Made by a program: the position numbers and the translations under genes. Under the pieces are notes generated by a model. The model worked only from the letters and a program-made list of their open reading frames with translations. It did no database searches and was not told where the DNA came from. DNA of 64,000 nt from Pararhizobium sp. A13 (GTDB taxonomy: Bacteria; Pseudomonadota; Alphaproteobacteria; Rhizobiales; Rhizobiaceae), in contig NZ_CP149510.1 of the NCBI RefSeq assembly GCF_040126305.1, positions 3,235,001-3,299,000 of the forward strand, in the 5' to 3' direction. Below, in pieces: positions 28,627 through 37,590 of the stretch (position 1 is the first letter of the stretch; each line of letters starts with the position of its first letter).

Positions 28627-29901
28627 TTACGCGTGTTTGTCGAGCCAGGCTTCGATGATCGTTTCCAGCGGCTCGATCACCGCTTCGAGTTCCAACTCCT
28701 CGACGATCTCGTCGACGAAGGCGTTGACCAGCATGGCCCTCGCCTTGTTCTCCGGAATGCCGCGGGCGCGCAGGTAGTAGAGATGCGTCGGGTTGATGTC
28801 GATCACGGTCGCGCCGTGGCCGCACTGGACGTCGTCGGCGAAGATTTCCAGCTCCGGCTTTGCCGAGAAATCGGCATCGTCGGACAAGAGCAGCGTGTTG
28901 CACGCCATTTTTGCATCGGTCTTTTGCGCGTCGGGGGCGACCCGGATCTGGCCTTGGAAAACCCCCTTGGCGCGGTCGAACAAGACGTTGCGGATGATTT
29001 CGGTCGATGTCGTGTGCGGCACGTCGTGGCCGAGCGTGAACGTCACATCGGTATGCGTTTCGCCGCCGAGCAGGTTGATGCCTCGTAGTTTGAAATCGGA
29101 GCCCTCGCCCGTGGTCACGCCATGAACTTCCTGACGCACCAGCTTGCCGCCGGCATTGATGACGAACAGTCTGAGCTTGGCGTTCGCGCCGAGATCGAAA
29201 TTGACCTGGGCGAGATGGCTGTCGGCTTCACCCTGCTGCTGCAGGATGATCCAGGTGATCTCTGCGCCCTCGTCCAGGATCAGGTCGCAAACCGTCGTCA
29301 CAAGGCTTGGCGCGTCGCTGACAGAGAGATGGCGCTCGATGACCATCGCCTTTGTATTGGCGCCAAACGTCACCGGGAACCGGCTGTGGCTCTGGCCGGC
29401 GCTCTGCACCAGCTGAAGTTCCAGCGGCTGTTCGAGCTCGGTGCCCTCCGGAACCTCGATCTCAAAACCGTCGCGCACGAAGCTGCCGTTGATGCGGCCA
29501 ATCGCGTCGTCGGCGTCGCGCTCAACGAGATCGGCTGCGGCAACGCCGTCAACGAGGCTTTGCGCATAGGAGCGGACGTTGACACCGGCCGGCGCGCCCT
29601 TGGTATCGGCATTGCCGTTCAAAACGGAGAGCACGGACGAGCCGGCAACCAGCGGGTCTACCCGCTGTGCGAAGGCGGTCGGATCGGCAGCCGGAACGCT
29701 GCGCAGAAGCGCACGCAAATCGGTATAATGCCAGGATTCGACGCGGCGCGTCGGCAGACCCTGTTTTCTCAGATCGGCAAGAAGCGTGTCGCGCGCCGAA
29801 AGCACGGCACCTTCGCCGGGCAATTCGCCGATCTGGGCGGTATAGGCATCGACAAGGGCCGTCTCGGCCGCCGTCATCATTATCGCCGTTTGCATGTTCA
29901 T
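28627..29901 (-). CDS. sufD: Fe-S cluster assembly protein SufD
   Basis: A 424-residue partner of SufB in the SufBC2D scaffold. The C-terminal half has the shared SufB/SufD beta-helix core (GQIRVAPDAQKTDAKMACN, LLLSDDADFSAKPELEIFADDV, CGHGATV, YLRARGIPENKARAML). A GTG at 29910 also opens the frame, but the ATG at 29901 lies eight bases after GAGGAG. Only 12 bases separate it from sufC. Confidence 0.94.
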   Translation of the reverse strand: MNMQTAIMMTAAETALVDAYTAQIGELPGEGAVLSARDTLLADLRKQGLPTRRVESWHYTDLRALLRSVPAADPTAFAQRVDPLVAGSSVLSVLNGNADTKGAPAGVNVRSYAQSLVDGVAAADLVERDADDAIGRINGSFVRDGFEIEVPEGTELEQPLELQLVQSAGQSHSRFPVTFGANTKAMVIERHLSVSDAPSLVTTVCDLILDEGAEITWIILQQQGEADSHLAQVNFDLGANAKLRLFVINAGGKLVRQEVHGVTTGEGSDFKLRGINLLGGETHTDVTFTLGHDVPHTTSTEIIRNVLFDRAKGVFQGQIRVAPDAQKTDAKMACNTLLLSDDADFSAKPELEIFADDVQCGHGATVIDINPTHLYYLRARGIPENKARAMLVNAFVDEIVEELELEAVIEPLETIIEAWLDKHA

Positions 29902-29913
29902 CCCCAGCACTCC

Positions 29914-30669
29914 TCAGGCCGCCGCATCGATGATGTCGGCATAGCCGTTGGCTTCGAGATCAAGCGCCAGCGACTTGTCACCGGACTTGATGATCTGGCC
30001 CTTGTAGAGAACGTGGACGCTATCCGGCACGATATATTCGAGCAGACGCTGGTAGTGGGTGATGACGATGACGGCGCGGTCCGGCGAACGCAGCGCATTG
30101 ACACCGTCGGCGACGATTTTCAGCGCATCGATGTCGAGGCCGCTGTCGGTTTCGTCGAGCACGCAGAGTTGCGGCTGAAGCAGCGCCATCTGCAGGATCT
30201 CGGCGCGCTTCTTTTCGCCGCCGGAAAAACCGACGTTCAGCGGACGCTTCAGCATGTCCGGGTCAATCTGCAGCCTGGCGGCGGCTTCCTTGACGCGGCG
30301 GATGAAGTCCGGCGTGGTCAGTTCGTCTTCGCCACGGAATTTCCGCTGCTCGTTCATCGCGACCTTGAGGAACTGCATGGTCGCAACGCCCGGGATTTCG
30401 ACCGGATACTGGAAGGCGAGGAAGATGCCCTTGGCGGCGCGCTCGGACGGGTCGAGTTCGAGAATGCTCTCGCCGTTGTAGAGGATGTCGCCCTCGGTCA
30501 CTTCATAGTCTTCGCGGCCCGACAGGATGTAGGACAGGGTCGACTTGCCGGAGCCGTTCGGTCCCATGACGGCCGCGATTTCGCCGGCCTTCACGGTCAG
30601 GTCAAGGCCACGGATGATCTCGGTGCCGTCTTCGGCGATGCGGGCATGGAGGTTTCTGATTTCAAGCAT
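29914..30669 (-). CDS. sufC: Fe-S assembly ATPase SufC
   Basis: ABC-type ATPase of 251 residues that powers the SufBCD scaffold; cytosolic, not a transporter. Walker A GPNGSGKST, the SufC-specific signature FSGGEKKRAEIL, Walker B LCVLDETDSGLDIDAL and the switch His in VITHYQRLL are all present. It lies between sufB and sufD, the normal order. Confidence 0.96.
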   Translation of the reverse strand: MLEIRNLHARIAEDGTEIIRGLDLTVKAGEIAAVMGPNGSGKSTLSYILSGREDYEVTEGDILYNGESILELDPSERAAKGIFLAFQYPVEIPGVATMQFLKVAMNEQRKFRGEDELTTPDFIRRVKEAAARLQIDPDMLKRPLNVGFSGGEKKRAEILQMALLQPQLCVLDETDSGLDIDALKIVADGVNALRSPDRAVIVITHYQRLLEYIVPDSVHVLYKGQIIKSGDKSLALDLEANGYADIIDAAA

Positions 30670-30743
30670 TTGATCTTCCCTTTGGGAAAAGAATAAACAT
30701 CGCGCGCAACGTTCTGCGCATCAGGTTCAATGTGTGAAGCTGC

Positions 30744-32213
30744 TTAGCCGACCGAGCCTTCCAGCGAGATCCCGATCAGCTTCTGCGCTTCGACCGCAAA
30801 TTCCATCGGCAACTCCTGGATGACTTCCTTGACGAAGCCGTTGACGATCAGCGCGATCGCCGCTTCCTCCGGAATGCCGCGCTGCAGGCAGTAGAACAGC
30901 TGGTCTTCGGAGATCTTCGACGTCGTCGCCTCATGCTCGAATTGGGCCGAGGAATTGCGCGCCTCGATGTAGGGCACCGTATGTGCACCGCACTTGTCGC
31001 CGATCAGAAGACTGTCGCACTGCGTGAAATTGCGGGCATTCTCCGCCTTGCGGTGGGTCGAGACCTGGCCACGATAGGTGTTCTGCGACACGCCGGCGGC
31101 AATGCCCTTGGAGATGATGCGGCTCGAGGTGTTCTTGCCGAGATGGATCATCTTCGTACCGCTGTCGATCTGCTGGTGGCCATTCGAAACGGCGATCGAA
31201 TAGAACTCGCCGCGCGAACCATCGCCCCGCAGAATGCAGGACGGATATTTCCAGGTGATCGCAGAGCCCGTCTCGACCTGCGTCCAGGAAATCTTCGAGT
31301 TCTTGCCGCGGCAATCGCCACGCTTGGTCACGAAATTGTAGATGCCGCCCTTGCCGTTCTTGTCGCCCGGATACCAGTTCTGGACGGTCGAATACTTGAT
31401 TTCGGCGTCATCGAGCGCAACCAGTTCGACCACCGCTGCGTGCAGCTGGTTTTCGTCGCGCTGCGGCGCCGTGCAGCCTTCGAGATAGGAAACGTAGGCA
31501 CCTTCTTCCGCGATGATGAGGGTGCGCTCGAATTGGCCGGTGTTCTTCTCGTTGATCCGGAAATAGGTCGACAGCTCCATCGGGCAGCGAACGCCCTTCG
31601 GCACGAGGACGAAGGAACCGTCGGTGAAGACCGCGGAGTTCAGTGTCGCATAATAGTTGTCGGTCGTCGGAACGACGGTGCCGAGATATTTCTTCACGAG
31701 ATCCGGATGCTCGCGGATGGCTTCCGAAATCGACATGAAGATCACGCCGGCCTTCTTCAGCTCTTCCTTGAAGGTGGTCACGACCGAAACGGAATCGAAC
31801 ACCGCATCGACGGCAATCCGCGAGGTCTTCACACCAGCGAGCATTTCCTGCTCGCGAAGCGGAATACCGAGCTTTTCATAGACCTTCAAAATTTCCGGAT
31901 CGACATCGTCAATCGAGGTCGGGCCGGGCGTGCTCTTCGGCGCGGCGTAGTAGTAGATATCGTTGAAATCGATCTTCGGGTAGTTGATGCGCGCCCAGGT
32001 CGGCTCTTCAAGTGTCAACCAGCGCTGATAGGCGCCAAGACGCCACTCGAGCATCCACTCCGGTTCCTGCTTCTTCGCCGAAATGAAACGGATGATCTCT
32101 TCGGACAGGCCCTTGGGCGCCTTGTCCATCTCGATCTTCGTTTCAAACCCATATTTGTACTGGTCCACATCGATCAGGGCGACCTGATCGATTGTTTCCT
32201 GCACGGCAGCCAT
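30744..32213 (-). CDS. sufB: Fe-S cluster assembly protein SufB
   Basis: Scaffold subunit of 489 residues on which new Fe-S clusters are built with SufC and SufD. Motifs: [53 protein letters not shown], and the C-terminal [32 protein letters not shown] carrying conserved scaffold residues. The frame is open to 32240, but the ATG at 32213 after TTGGAG gives the normal length. A 144-base gap separates it from the first desulfurase gene. Confidence 0.96.
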   Translation of the reverse strand: MAAVQETIDQVALIDVDQYKYGFETKIEMDKAPKGLSEEIIRFISAKKQEPEWMLEWRLGAYQRWLTLEEPTWARINYPKIDFNDIYYYAAPKSTPGPTSIDDVDPEILKVYEKLGIPLREQEMLAGVKTSRIAVDAVFDSVSVVTTFKEELKKAGVIFMSISEAIREHPDLVKKYLGTVVPTTDNYYATLNSAVFTDGSFVLVPKGVRCPMELSTYFRINEKNTGQFERTLIIAEEGAYVSYLEGCTAPQRDENQLHAAVVELVALDDAEIKYSTVQNWYPGDKNGKGGIYNFVTKRGDCRGKNSKISWTQVETGSAITWKYPSCILRGDGSRGEFYSIAVSNGHQQIDSGTKMIHLGKNTSSRIISKGIAAGVSQNTYRGQVSTHRKAENARNFTQCDSLLIGDKCGAHTVPYIEARNSSAQFEHEATTSKISEDQLFYCLQRGIPEEAAIALIVNGFVKEVIQELPMEFAVEAQKLIGISLEGSVG

Positions 32214-32357
32214 GTCGTTCTCCAATCTCGCCGGATACAAGGTCCGGCAGCTTGTCAGTACGATGCAATTTTCGTCGCACCGCTTATGTAATGGCTAAGG
32301 GGCGATTTTCACCCCGTTTGCCAAGCGGAAAATTGAATTTCCGCAATTTTATTGCCG

Positions 32358-33524
32358 TCAGGCGGCGGCACCCGAAAGCCTGCGGCGCGCCGCGACCTTT
32401 GCAAAGACCTCTGCACACCGTTCGATCTCGGCCCGCGTCGTAGACGACCCGATCGATATCCGCAATGCGCCCTGTCCCGGATCATGTCCCATCGCCGACA
32501 GGACATAGCTCTGGCCAACCTTGCCGGATGAGCAGGCCGATCCCGCCGACAAAGCGACGCCTTCCAGATCGAAGGCGATCTGGCCCGTCTCGGCTTTGAG
32601 TCCGGGCAAGGTGAAAAACGTCGTATTGCCGAGCCTCGGCCCGTCCTTGCCGTGGATGATGACATCGGGTGCTGCGGCGATCATGGCGTCCTCCAGATCA
32701 TCGCGCAACGCCGAAACGGCCGTCATCCGCATCTCCAGCCCGTCGGCGGCGATACGAGCCGCCACCCCAAACCCGGCGATCGCCGCAGGATTTTCGGTGC
32801 CCGAGCGATGGCCCTTCTCCTGGCCGCCGCCGCGGATCAGCGCTGCCGGCATCAGGATTTCGCCGCGTGCGATCAGAGCGCCGGCACCCTTCGGCCCGCC
32901 GATCTTGTGCGACGAGACGATCAGGAAGTCAGCACCGAGATCTTCAATCGACAACGGCGTGCGGCCCGCGGCCTGCACCGCATCGACAACCAGAATACCG
33001 CCGGCCGCCTTGACGAGGTGCGAGACCTCGGTAATCGGCTGAGCGATGCCGGTTTCGTTGTTGGCGAGCATGACGGCGACCATCGGCAGGCCGGTTTGGC
33101 GGTCATGCGCCGCGAGCGCCGCTTCGAGCACCGCCAGATCCACCGTACCATTGGGCGTTACCGCGAGTTCGCTGATCTCGCTCCTGGCAAACCGGCCGCC
33201 CTCGCGAATGGCGGGATGCTCGATGGCCGAGATATAGAGGCGTCCGATTTTCAGCGGCGTCTTGCCCATGCGGAAATCGGACGTCAGCACCCAGTTGGCC
33301 GCTTCGGTAGCGCCGCTGGTGAACGTCACGCTGGCCGGCAGCGCACCGCACAATGTCGCAACATCGCGCCGGGCATTCTCGATCAGCGCGCGGATCTTGC
33401 GACCTTCGCCATGGACGGACGAGGGGTTGCCGGCAAGGTCGAGCGCAGACAAGCACGCCTCACGCGCAGCCGGCAAAAGCGGCGCGGTGGCATTCCAGTC
33501 CATATAAATGCGCGCTTCTCTCAT
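32358..33524 (-). CDS. sufS2: Cysteine desulfurase (NifS/IscS type I), SufS2
   Basis: Second desulfurase of the operon, 388 residues. MDWNATAPLLPAAREA at the N-terminus, PLP lysine in SSHKIGGPKGAG, HRSGTENPAAIAGFG, and the catalytic Cys in LSAGSACSSGKVG mark the NifS/IscS group, unlike the SufS-type enzyme later in the operon. Agrobacterium has the same arrangement (sufS2BCDS1XA). The ATG at 33524 has the usual N-terminus; the open frame runs further up. It is the first gene after the probable promoter at about 33.64 kb and a possible Irr box. Confidence 0.9.
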   Translation of the reverse strand: MREARIYMDWNATAPLLPAAREACLSALDLAGNPSSVHGEGRKIRALIENARRDVATLCGALPASVTFTSGATEAANWVLTSDFRMGKTPLKIGRLYISAIEHPAIREGGRFARSEISELAVTPNGTVDLAVLEAALAAHDRQTGLPMVAVMLANNETGIAQPITEVSHLVKAAGGILVVDAVQAAGRTPLSIEDLGADFLIVSSHKIGGPKGAGALIARGEILMPAALIRGGGQEKGHRSGTENPAAIAGFGVAARIAADGLEMRMTAVSALRDDLEDAMIAAAPDVIIHGKDGPRLGNTTFFTLPGLKAETGQIAFDLEGVALSAGSACSSGKVGQSYVLSAMGHDPGQGALRISIGSSTTRAEIERCAEVFAKVAARRRLSGAAA

Positions 33525-33637
33525 GTTCCCTTGCCAAAGAATGACCGGTTGCCATGTTAAAGGCAGCGGCCGGTGCATTTTCCTTGAAATTTTCGCGTCG
33601 CTTGCCGTAAGAGACGACACTCGCCACGGAAAGACCG

Positions 33638-33663
33638 TGTCAAAGTTTTGAATGGTTCTAAAC
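33638..33663 (-). promoter_or_regulatory. Candidate suf promoter element with possible Irr/ICE-like box
   Basis: On the minus strand, TTTAGAACCATTCAAA (about 33647-33662) resembles the rhizobial iron-control element bound by Irr. It is followed just downstream by a TTGACA -35 hexamer (33643-33638). A convincing -10 was not seen. In Agrobacterium the matching operon is known to respond to iron regulators, so an iron box here is plausible, but the match is by eye only. Confidence 0.4.
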
Positions 33664-33751
33664 TACGTTCTAGAAAAGCTGACTGCTTTCGTCAAGACTG
33701 CTGAGGCCCCGGAACGCGTTTTTTAGTGCCATAAACATGCCCGGAGAGCCA

Positions 33752-34429
33752 ATGCCCGAAATCATCTTCAACGGACCGGCCGGTCGCCTCGAAGGCCGCT
33801 ACCAGCCGTCCAAGCAGAAGAACGCCCCGATCGCCATCGTCCTGCACCCGCACCCGCAATTCGGCGGCACGATGAACAACCAGATCGTCTACCAGCTGTT
33901 CTACATGTTCCAGAAGCGCGGCTTCACAACGCTCCGCTTCAACTTCCGCTCGATCGGCCGCAGCCAGGGCGAATTCGACCATGGCGCCGGCGAACTGTCG
34001 GATGCTGCCTCGGCACTGGACTGGGTGCAGAGTATGCACCCGGATTCCAAGAGCTGCTGGGTCGCCGGCTATTCCTTCGGCGCCTGGATCGGCATGCAGC
34101 TTCTGATGCGCCGGCCGGAGATCGAAGGCTTCATGTCGATCGCGCCGCAGCCGAACACCTACGACTTCTCGTTCCTGGCGCCCTGCCCGTCATCCGGCCT
34201 GATCATCAATGGCGATCTCGACAAGGTGGCTCCGGAAAAGGACGTCAACAATCTGGTCGACAAGCTGAAGGCACAGAAGGGCATTCTCATCACCCACAAG
34301 ACCGTGCCGGGTGCGAACCACTTCTTCAACGGCCAGGTCGATACGCTGATGGCCGAGTGCGAGGACTATCTCGACCGGCGTCTGAACGGCGAACTGACGC
34401 CGGAACCGGCGGCCAAGCGCATCCGCTGA
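33752..34429 (+). CDS. Alpha/beta hydrolase (COG2945-type)
   Basis: A 225-residue alpha/beta hydrolase. The nucleophile elbow is AGYSFGAW (Ser), with a likely oxyanion region HPHPQFGGTMNN, an acid in INGDLDKVAPEKD and the catalytic His in GANHFF. Such proteins are probable esterases of unknown substrate. The ATG at 33752 follows GGAGA; an ATG five codons earlier is less likely. It is divergent from the suf operon and ends at a strong terminator. Confidence 0.88.
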   Translation: MPEIIFNGPAGRLEGRYQPSKQKNAPIAIVLHPHPQFGGTMNNQIVYQLFYMFQKRGFTTLRFNFRSIGRSQGEFDHGAGELSDAASALDWVQSMHPDSKSCWVAGYSFGAWIGMQLLMRRPEIEGFMSIAPQPNTYDFSFLAPCPSSGLIINGDLDKVAPEKDVNNLVDKLKAQKGILITHKTVPGANHFFNGQVDTLMAECEDYLDRRLNGELTPEPAAKRIR

Positions 34430-34433
34430 GATC

Positions 34434-34470
34434 AAATGAAAAGGCCGGGTCGTTCCCGGCCTTTTCATTT
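34434..34470. terminator. Bidirectional terminator
   Basis: A perfect 16-bp stem AAATGAAAAGGCCGGG / CCCGGCCTTTTCATTT with a 5-base loop, five bases after the hydrolase stop and 12 before the end of the convergent GGDEF fragment. The 3' arm gives TTTT on either strand. Confidence 0.9.
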
Positions 34471-34481
34471 CCTGATGGTCT

Positions 34482-34906
34482 TCACGCCTGGGCCTGCCAC
34501 TGTTCTCGGCCTAGCGCCGTTGCAGGGCGCGTCCGGTTGACGCGGTTGAGTCCGCTTTTCTTGGCGTCATACAGCGCCCCATCCGCCCTGTTGATGGCAT
34601 CCGTGATGGAATCTCCTGCAGAGACGAGGGCGCAAACGCCAAAGCCCGCCGTCTGCCGGACGGTGTCCGGCAGACCGGGAAACGCCAGAGACGAAAAGCT
34701 GTTGCGCAGACCTTGGGCAAAAAGATAGCCGGTTGCTTCGCTCGTCGATGGCAGGAAGATGGCAAACTCCTCGCCGCCGAAACGGGCGCAGATTGCCTCG
34801 GGCGGCGCGTGTTGCTTCAGCATGCGGGCAAGCGATGTGATCACCTGGTCGCCGGCGGCATGGCCGTAGGTGTCGTCCACGGCCTTGAAGTGATCGAGGT
34901 CGCATG
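34482..34906 (-). pseudogene. Truncated diguanylate cyclase (GGDEF domain fragment)
   Basis: About 141 codons carrying most of a GGDEF domain: DLDHFKAVDDTYGHAAGD, then the active-site RFGGEEFAIFLPS, and the C-terminal INRADGALYDAKKSGLNRV. An in-frame stop (about 34931) lies a short way upstream of the DLDHFK segment, and the usual LTGLxNR start of the domain is not found. There is no full-length regulatory or sensor part. It could still be translated from the ATG at 34880, but would lack the N-terminal helix and metal-site Asp, so it is probably inactive. Confidence 0.7.
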
Positions 34907-34998
34907 CCCTGCCCTCTGCCTGCCGTATTCAATCTCATGGCTTGAGGATGCGGATATTGCAGATTCGCGGTAAGGTACCCGTTTCCCGCAAAGGAATA

Positions 34999-36144
34999 TT
35001 AATCGGCGCGGGAAAGCCCTGGTTCGCCGGGCATGCTGAAGATACCGCCGGTGACCGGAACGGTCACCCCTGTCGTAGCCGGGAATGTCAGCGGCAAGCC
35101 CCTTAACGAGCGAACAGCAAGATAGGCCCAGGCTTCCGCCTCCATGGCGTCCCCGTCAAGAGCCGCCTCCTCCGCGGCAATGACGGTTGCGTTTTGCGCC
35201 TGTGCCAGGTCTGAGAGATCCCGCATGATGACGCGGTTCAACCGCCCGCCGCCGCAGACGACATAACGCGCCGGAGGCTCGGGAAGATGTTTCGCCGATT
35301 TGAGGATGGCGGCAGACGTCACATAGGCAAGCGTGCGGGCGCCGTCCGCCAGATCGGCCTCACCGATCTCCGGCGGCAGGAAATCATTGCGATCCAGCGA
35401 CCGCCGCTGATTGGAGGAAAAGAAGGGATTGCCAAGATAGCGGTCAGCCAAGCCCGGTAATACCTCTCCGATGCTGGCGATTTCCCCATTCTGATCGAAC
35501 GCAGCCCCCGTATGCATCTCCACCCATTGGTCGATCAGCGTATTGCCCGGCCCGCTGTCGTAGGCCACGACCTCGCCGTTCCTGCCGACGAAGGTGAGAT
35601 TGGAGATGCCGCCGATATTGACGAAAACCGTCGGCAAGGGCTGGTCCGCGCTTGCCGAGAGTGCGGCATGATAGACAGGAATGAGCGGCGCGCCTTGCCC
35701 GCCGTGAACCATATCGTTTGCGCGCATGTCGTAGACGACCGGAATGCCGGTCATCTGCGCAAGGAGAGCGCCATCGCCAAGCTGCACGGTGAGCGCCTCA
35801 TCCGGGCGATGGAGAACGGTCTGCCCGTGAAAGCCGATGACATCGATTTCGCCAGGCGATATTTCATGCCGATACAGAAAATCGCTTAACGCTACGGCAT
35901 GCCGTAACGTCAGGTTTCGTTCAACCGCGGCGAGATCGCCCGGGCGTGCGGTCCTGTCGGTCAAATCCCGCGCGTCGACCAGCGCCCGCTTGAGCCGGTC
36001 GCGGAAAGCCGGTTCATAGGGGATGCCCATCGACGGTCCGCGTTCGACCACGTTTTCACCGTCAGTCCGCAGCAGCGCGATATCGATGCCATCCATGCTC
36101 GTGCCGCTCATCAGGCCGATGGCCGTTCTTATGGTCTTCGTCAT
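34999..36144 (-). CDS. anmK: Anhydro-N-acetylmuramic acid kinase
   Basis: A 381-residue sugar kinase that phosphorylates and opens 1,6-anhydro-MurNAc in peptidoglycan recycling. Motifs: [18 protein letters not shown] at the N-terminus, [22 protein letters not shown] and the phosphate loop [14 protein letters not shown]. It is divergent from tyrS, the usual rhizobial arrangement. The frame is open 34 codons upstream, but the ATG at 36144 begins the conserved N-terminus. Confidence 0.95.
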   Translation of the reverse strand: MTKTIRTAIGLMSGTSMDGIDIALLRTDGENVVERGPSMGIPYEPAFRDRLKRALVDARDLTDRTARPGDLAAVERNLTLRHAVALSDFLYRHEISPGEIDVIGFHGQTVLHRPDEALTVQLGDGALLAQMTGIPVVYDMRANDMVHGGQGAPLIPVYHAALSASADQPLPTVFVNIGGISNLTFVGRNGEVVAYDSGPGNTLIDQWVEMHTGAAFDQNGEIASIGEVLPGLADRYLGNPFFSSNQRRSLDRNDFLPPEIGEADLADGARTLAYVTSAAILKSAKHLPEPPARYVVCGGGRLNRVIMRDLSDLAQAQNATVIAAEEAALDGDAMEAEAWAYLAVRSLRGLPLTFPATTGVTVPVTGGIFSMPGEPGLSRAD

Positions 36145-36282
36145 CAGCGCTCCGAACTTAGAGGTATTGGTCCTCGCAAACATTCCCGACGCAAACAGGT
36201 GCACTTTTCGAGAAACAGTGCTAAACGCCGCGCAAATATCCAACAAGCGTTAATCCAAACAGCCCACCGAAAGAGACAGGTC

Positions 36283-37536
36283 ATGTCCGAGTTCAAGTCC
36301 GATTTCCTTCACACTCTCCAAGAACGCGGTTTCATCCACCAGACGTCCGATGACGCCGGGCTGGATGCGCTGTTCAACAAGGAAATCGTGACGGCCTATA
36401 TCGGCTATGATCCGACGGCATCGAGTCTCCACGTCGGGCATCTAACCCAGATCATGATGCTGCATTGGCTGCAAGCCACCGGGCATCGCCCAATTTCCCT
36501 TATGGGCGGCGGCACCGGCATGGTGGGGGACCCCTCCTTCAAGGAGGAAGCGCGCAAGCTGATGACGGTCGAAATGATCGAGGACAATATCGCCTCGCTC
36601 AAGCACGTTTTTGCCAACTACCTGAACTACAATCCAGGTCCGAACGGCGCGTTGATGATCAACAACGCCGAATGGCTGCGGCCGCTCAACTATCTCGAAT
36701 TTTTGCGCGATGTAGGCCGTCATTTCTCTGTCAACCGCATGCTTGCCTTCGACAGCGTCAAGACCCGGCTCGATCGCGAACAGTCGCTCTCCTTTCTGGA
36801 ATTCAACTACATGATCCTGCAGGCCTATGACTTCGTCGAATTGGCCAAGCGTTATGATTGCCGCCTGCAGATGGGCGGTTCGGATCAATGGGGCAATATC
36901 GTCAACGGCATCGATCTCGGCCACCGCATGGGCACGCCACAGCTTTACGCGCTGACCTCTCAGCTGCTCACCACGTCCTCTGGGGCAAAGATGGGCAAAT
37001 CTGCCTCGGGCGCGGTATGGCTCAATGCCGACCTCCTGTCCGTTTATGACTTCTGGCAATATTGGCGAAATACCGAAGACGCCGACGTCGGCCGTTTCCT
37101 CAAGCTCTTCACAACCCTGCCGATGTCGGAAATTACCCGCCTGTCGGCAATTGGCGGCGCAGAACTCAATGAGGTAAAGAAGATCCTGGCAACGGAGGTC
37201 ACCACAATCCTGCATGGCCGCGCTGCCGCAGAGGAAGCCGCCGAAACCGCGCGCAAGACTTTTGAAGAAGGCGCGCTTGCCGAAAACCTGCCTTCGATCG
37301 ACGTGCCGGCGGCAGAGCTCGAGGCTGGCGTGGGCGTTCTTTCGCTGTTCGTCCGCGCCGGTCTGGCAGAATCCAACGGCAAGGTCCGACAGTTCCTGAA
37401 AGACGGCGCGGTGCGCGTCAATGACAAGGTGATCAGCGACGACCGGCAGGTGATCGGCACAGCCGAGATCACCGCCGAGAACGTCATCAAGCTGTCGCTC
37501 GGCAAGAAGAAGCATATTCTCGTGCGGCCTGCCTGA
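36283..37536 (+). CDS. tyrS: Tyrosyl-tRNA synthetase
   Basis: Class I aminoacyl-tRNA synthetase of 417 residues charging tRNA-Tyr. HIGH-type motif HVGH at 50-53, KMSKS-type motif KMGKS at 236-240, tyrosine-site residues in YIGYDPT and [12 protein letters not shown], and a C-terminal S4 RNA-binding domain ([14 protein letters not shown]). The ATG at 36283 follows AGAGACAGG. It is divergent from anmK and ends at a terminator. Confidence 0.97.
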   Translation: MSEFKSDFLHTLQERGFIHQTSDDAGLDALFNKEIVTAYIGYDPTASSLHVGHLTQIMMLHWLQATGHRPISLMGGGTGMVGDPSFKEEARKLMTVEMIEDNIASLKHVFANYLNYNPGPNGALMINNAEWLRPLNYLEFLRDVGRHFSVNRMLAFDSVKTRLDREQSLSFLEFNYMILQAYDFVELAKRYDCRLQMGGSDQWGNIVNGIDLGHRMGTPQLYALTSQLLTTSSGAKMGKSASGAVWLNADLLSVYDFWQYWRNTEDADVGRFLKLFTTLPMSEITRLSAIGGAELNEVKKILATEVTTILHGRAAAEEAAETARKTFEEGALAENLPSIDVPAAELEAGVGVLSLFVRAGLAESNGKVRQFLKDGAVRVNDKVISDDRQVIGTAEITAENVIKLSLGKKKHILVRPA

Positions 37537-37563
37537 TCGGCGGCACCGTCGAGCAATGATTGA

Positions 37564-37590
37564 AACCGGCGGCAACCCCGCCGGTTTTTT
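37564..37590 (+). terminator. Intrinsic terminator of tyrS
   Basis: Stem AACCGGCGG / CCGCCGGTT, loop CAACC, followed by a T-run to 37590. It overlaps the end of the convergent AsmA-like gene. Confidence 0.9.
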
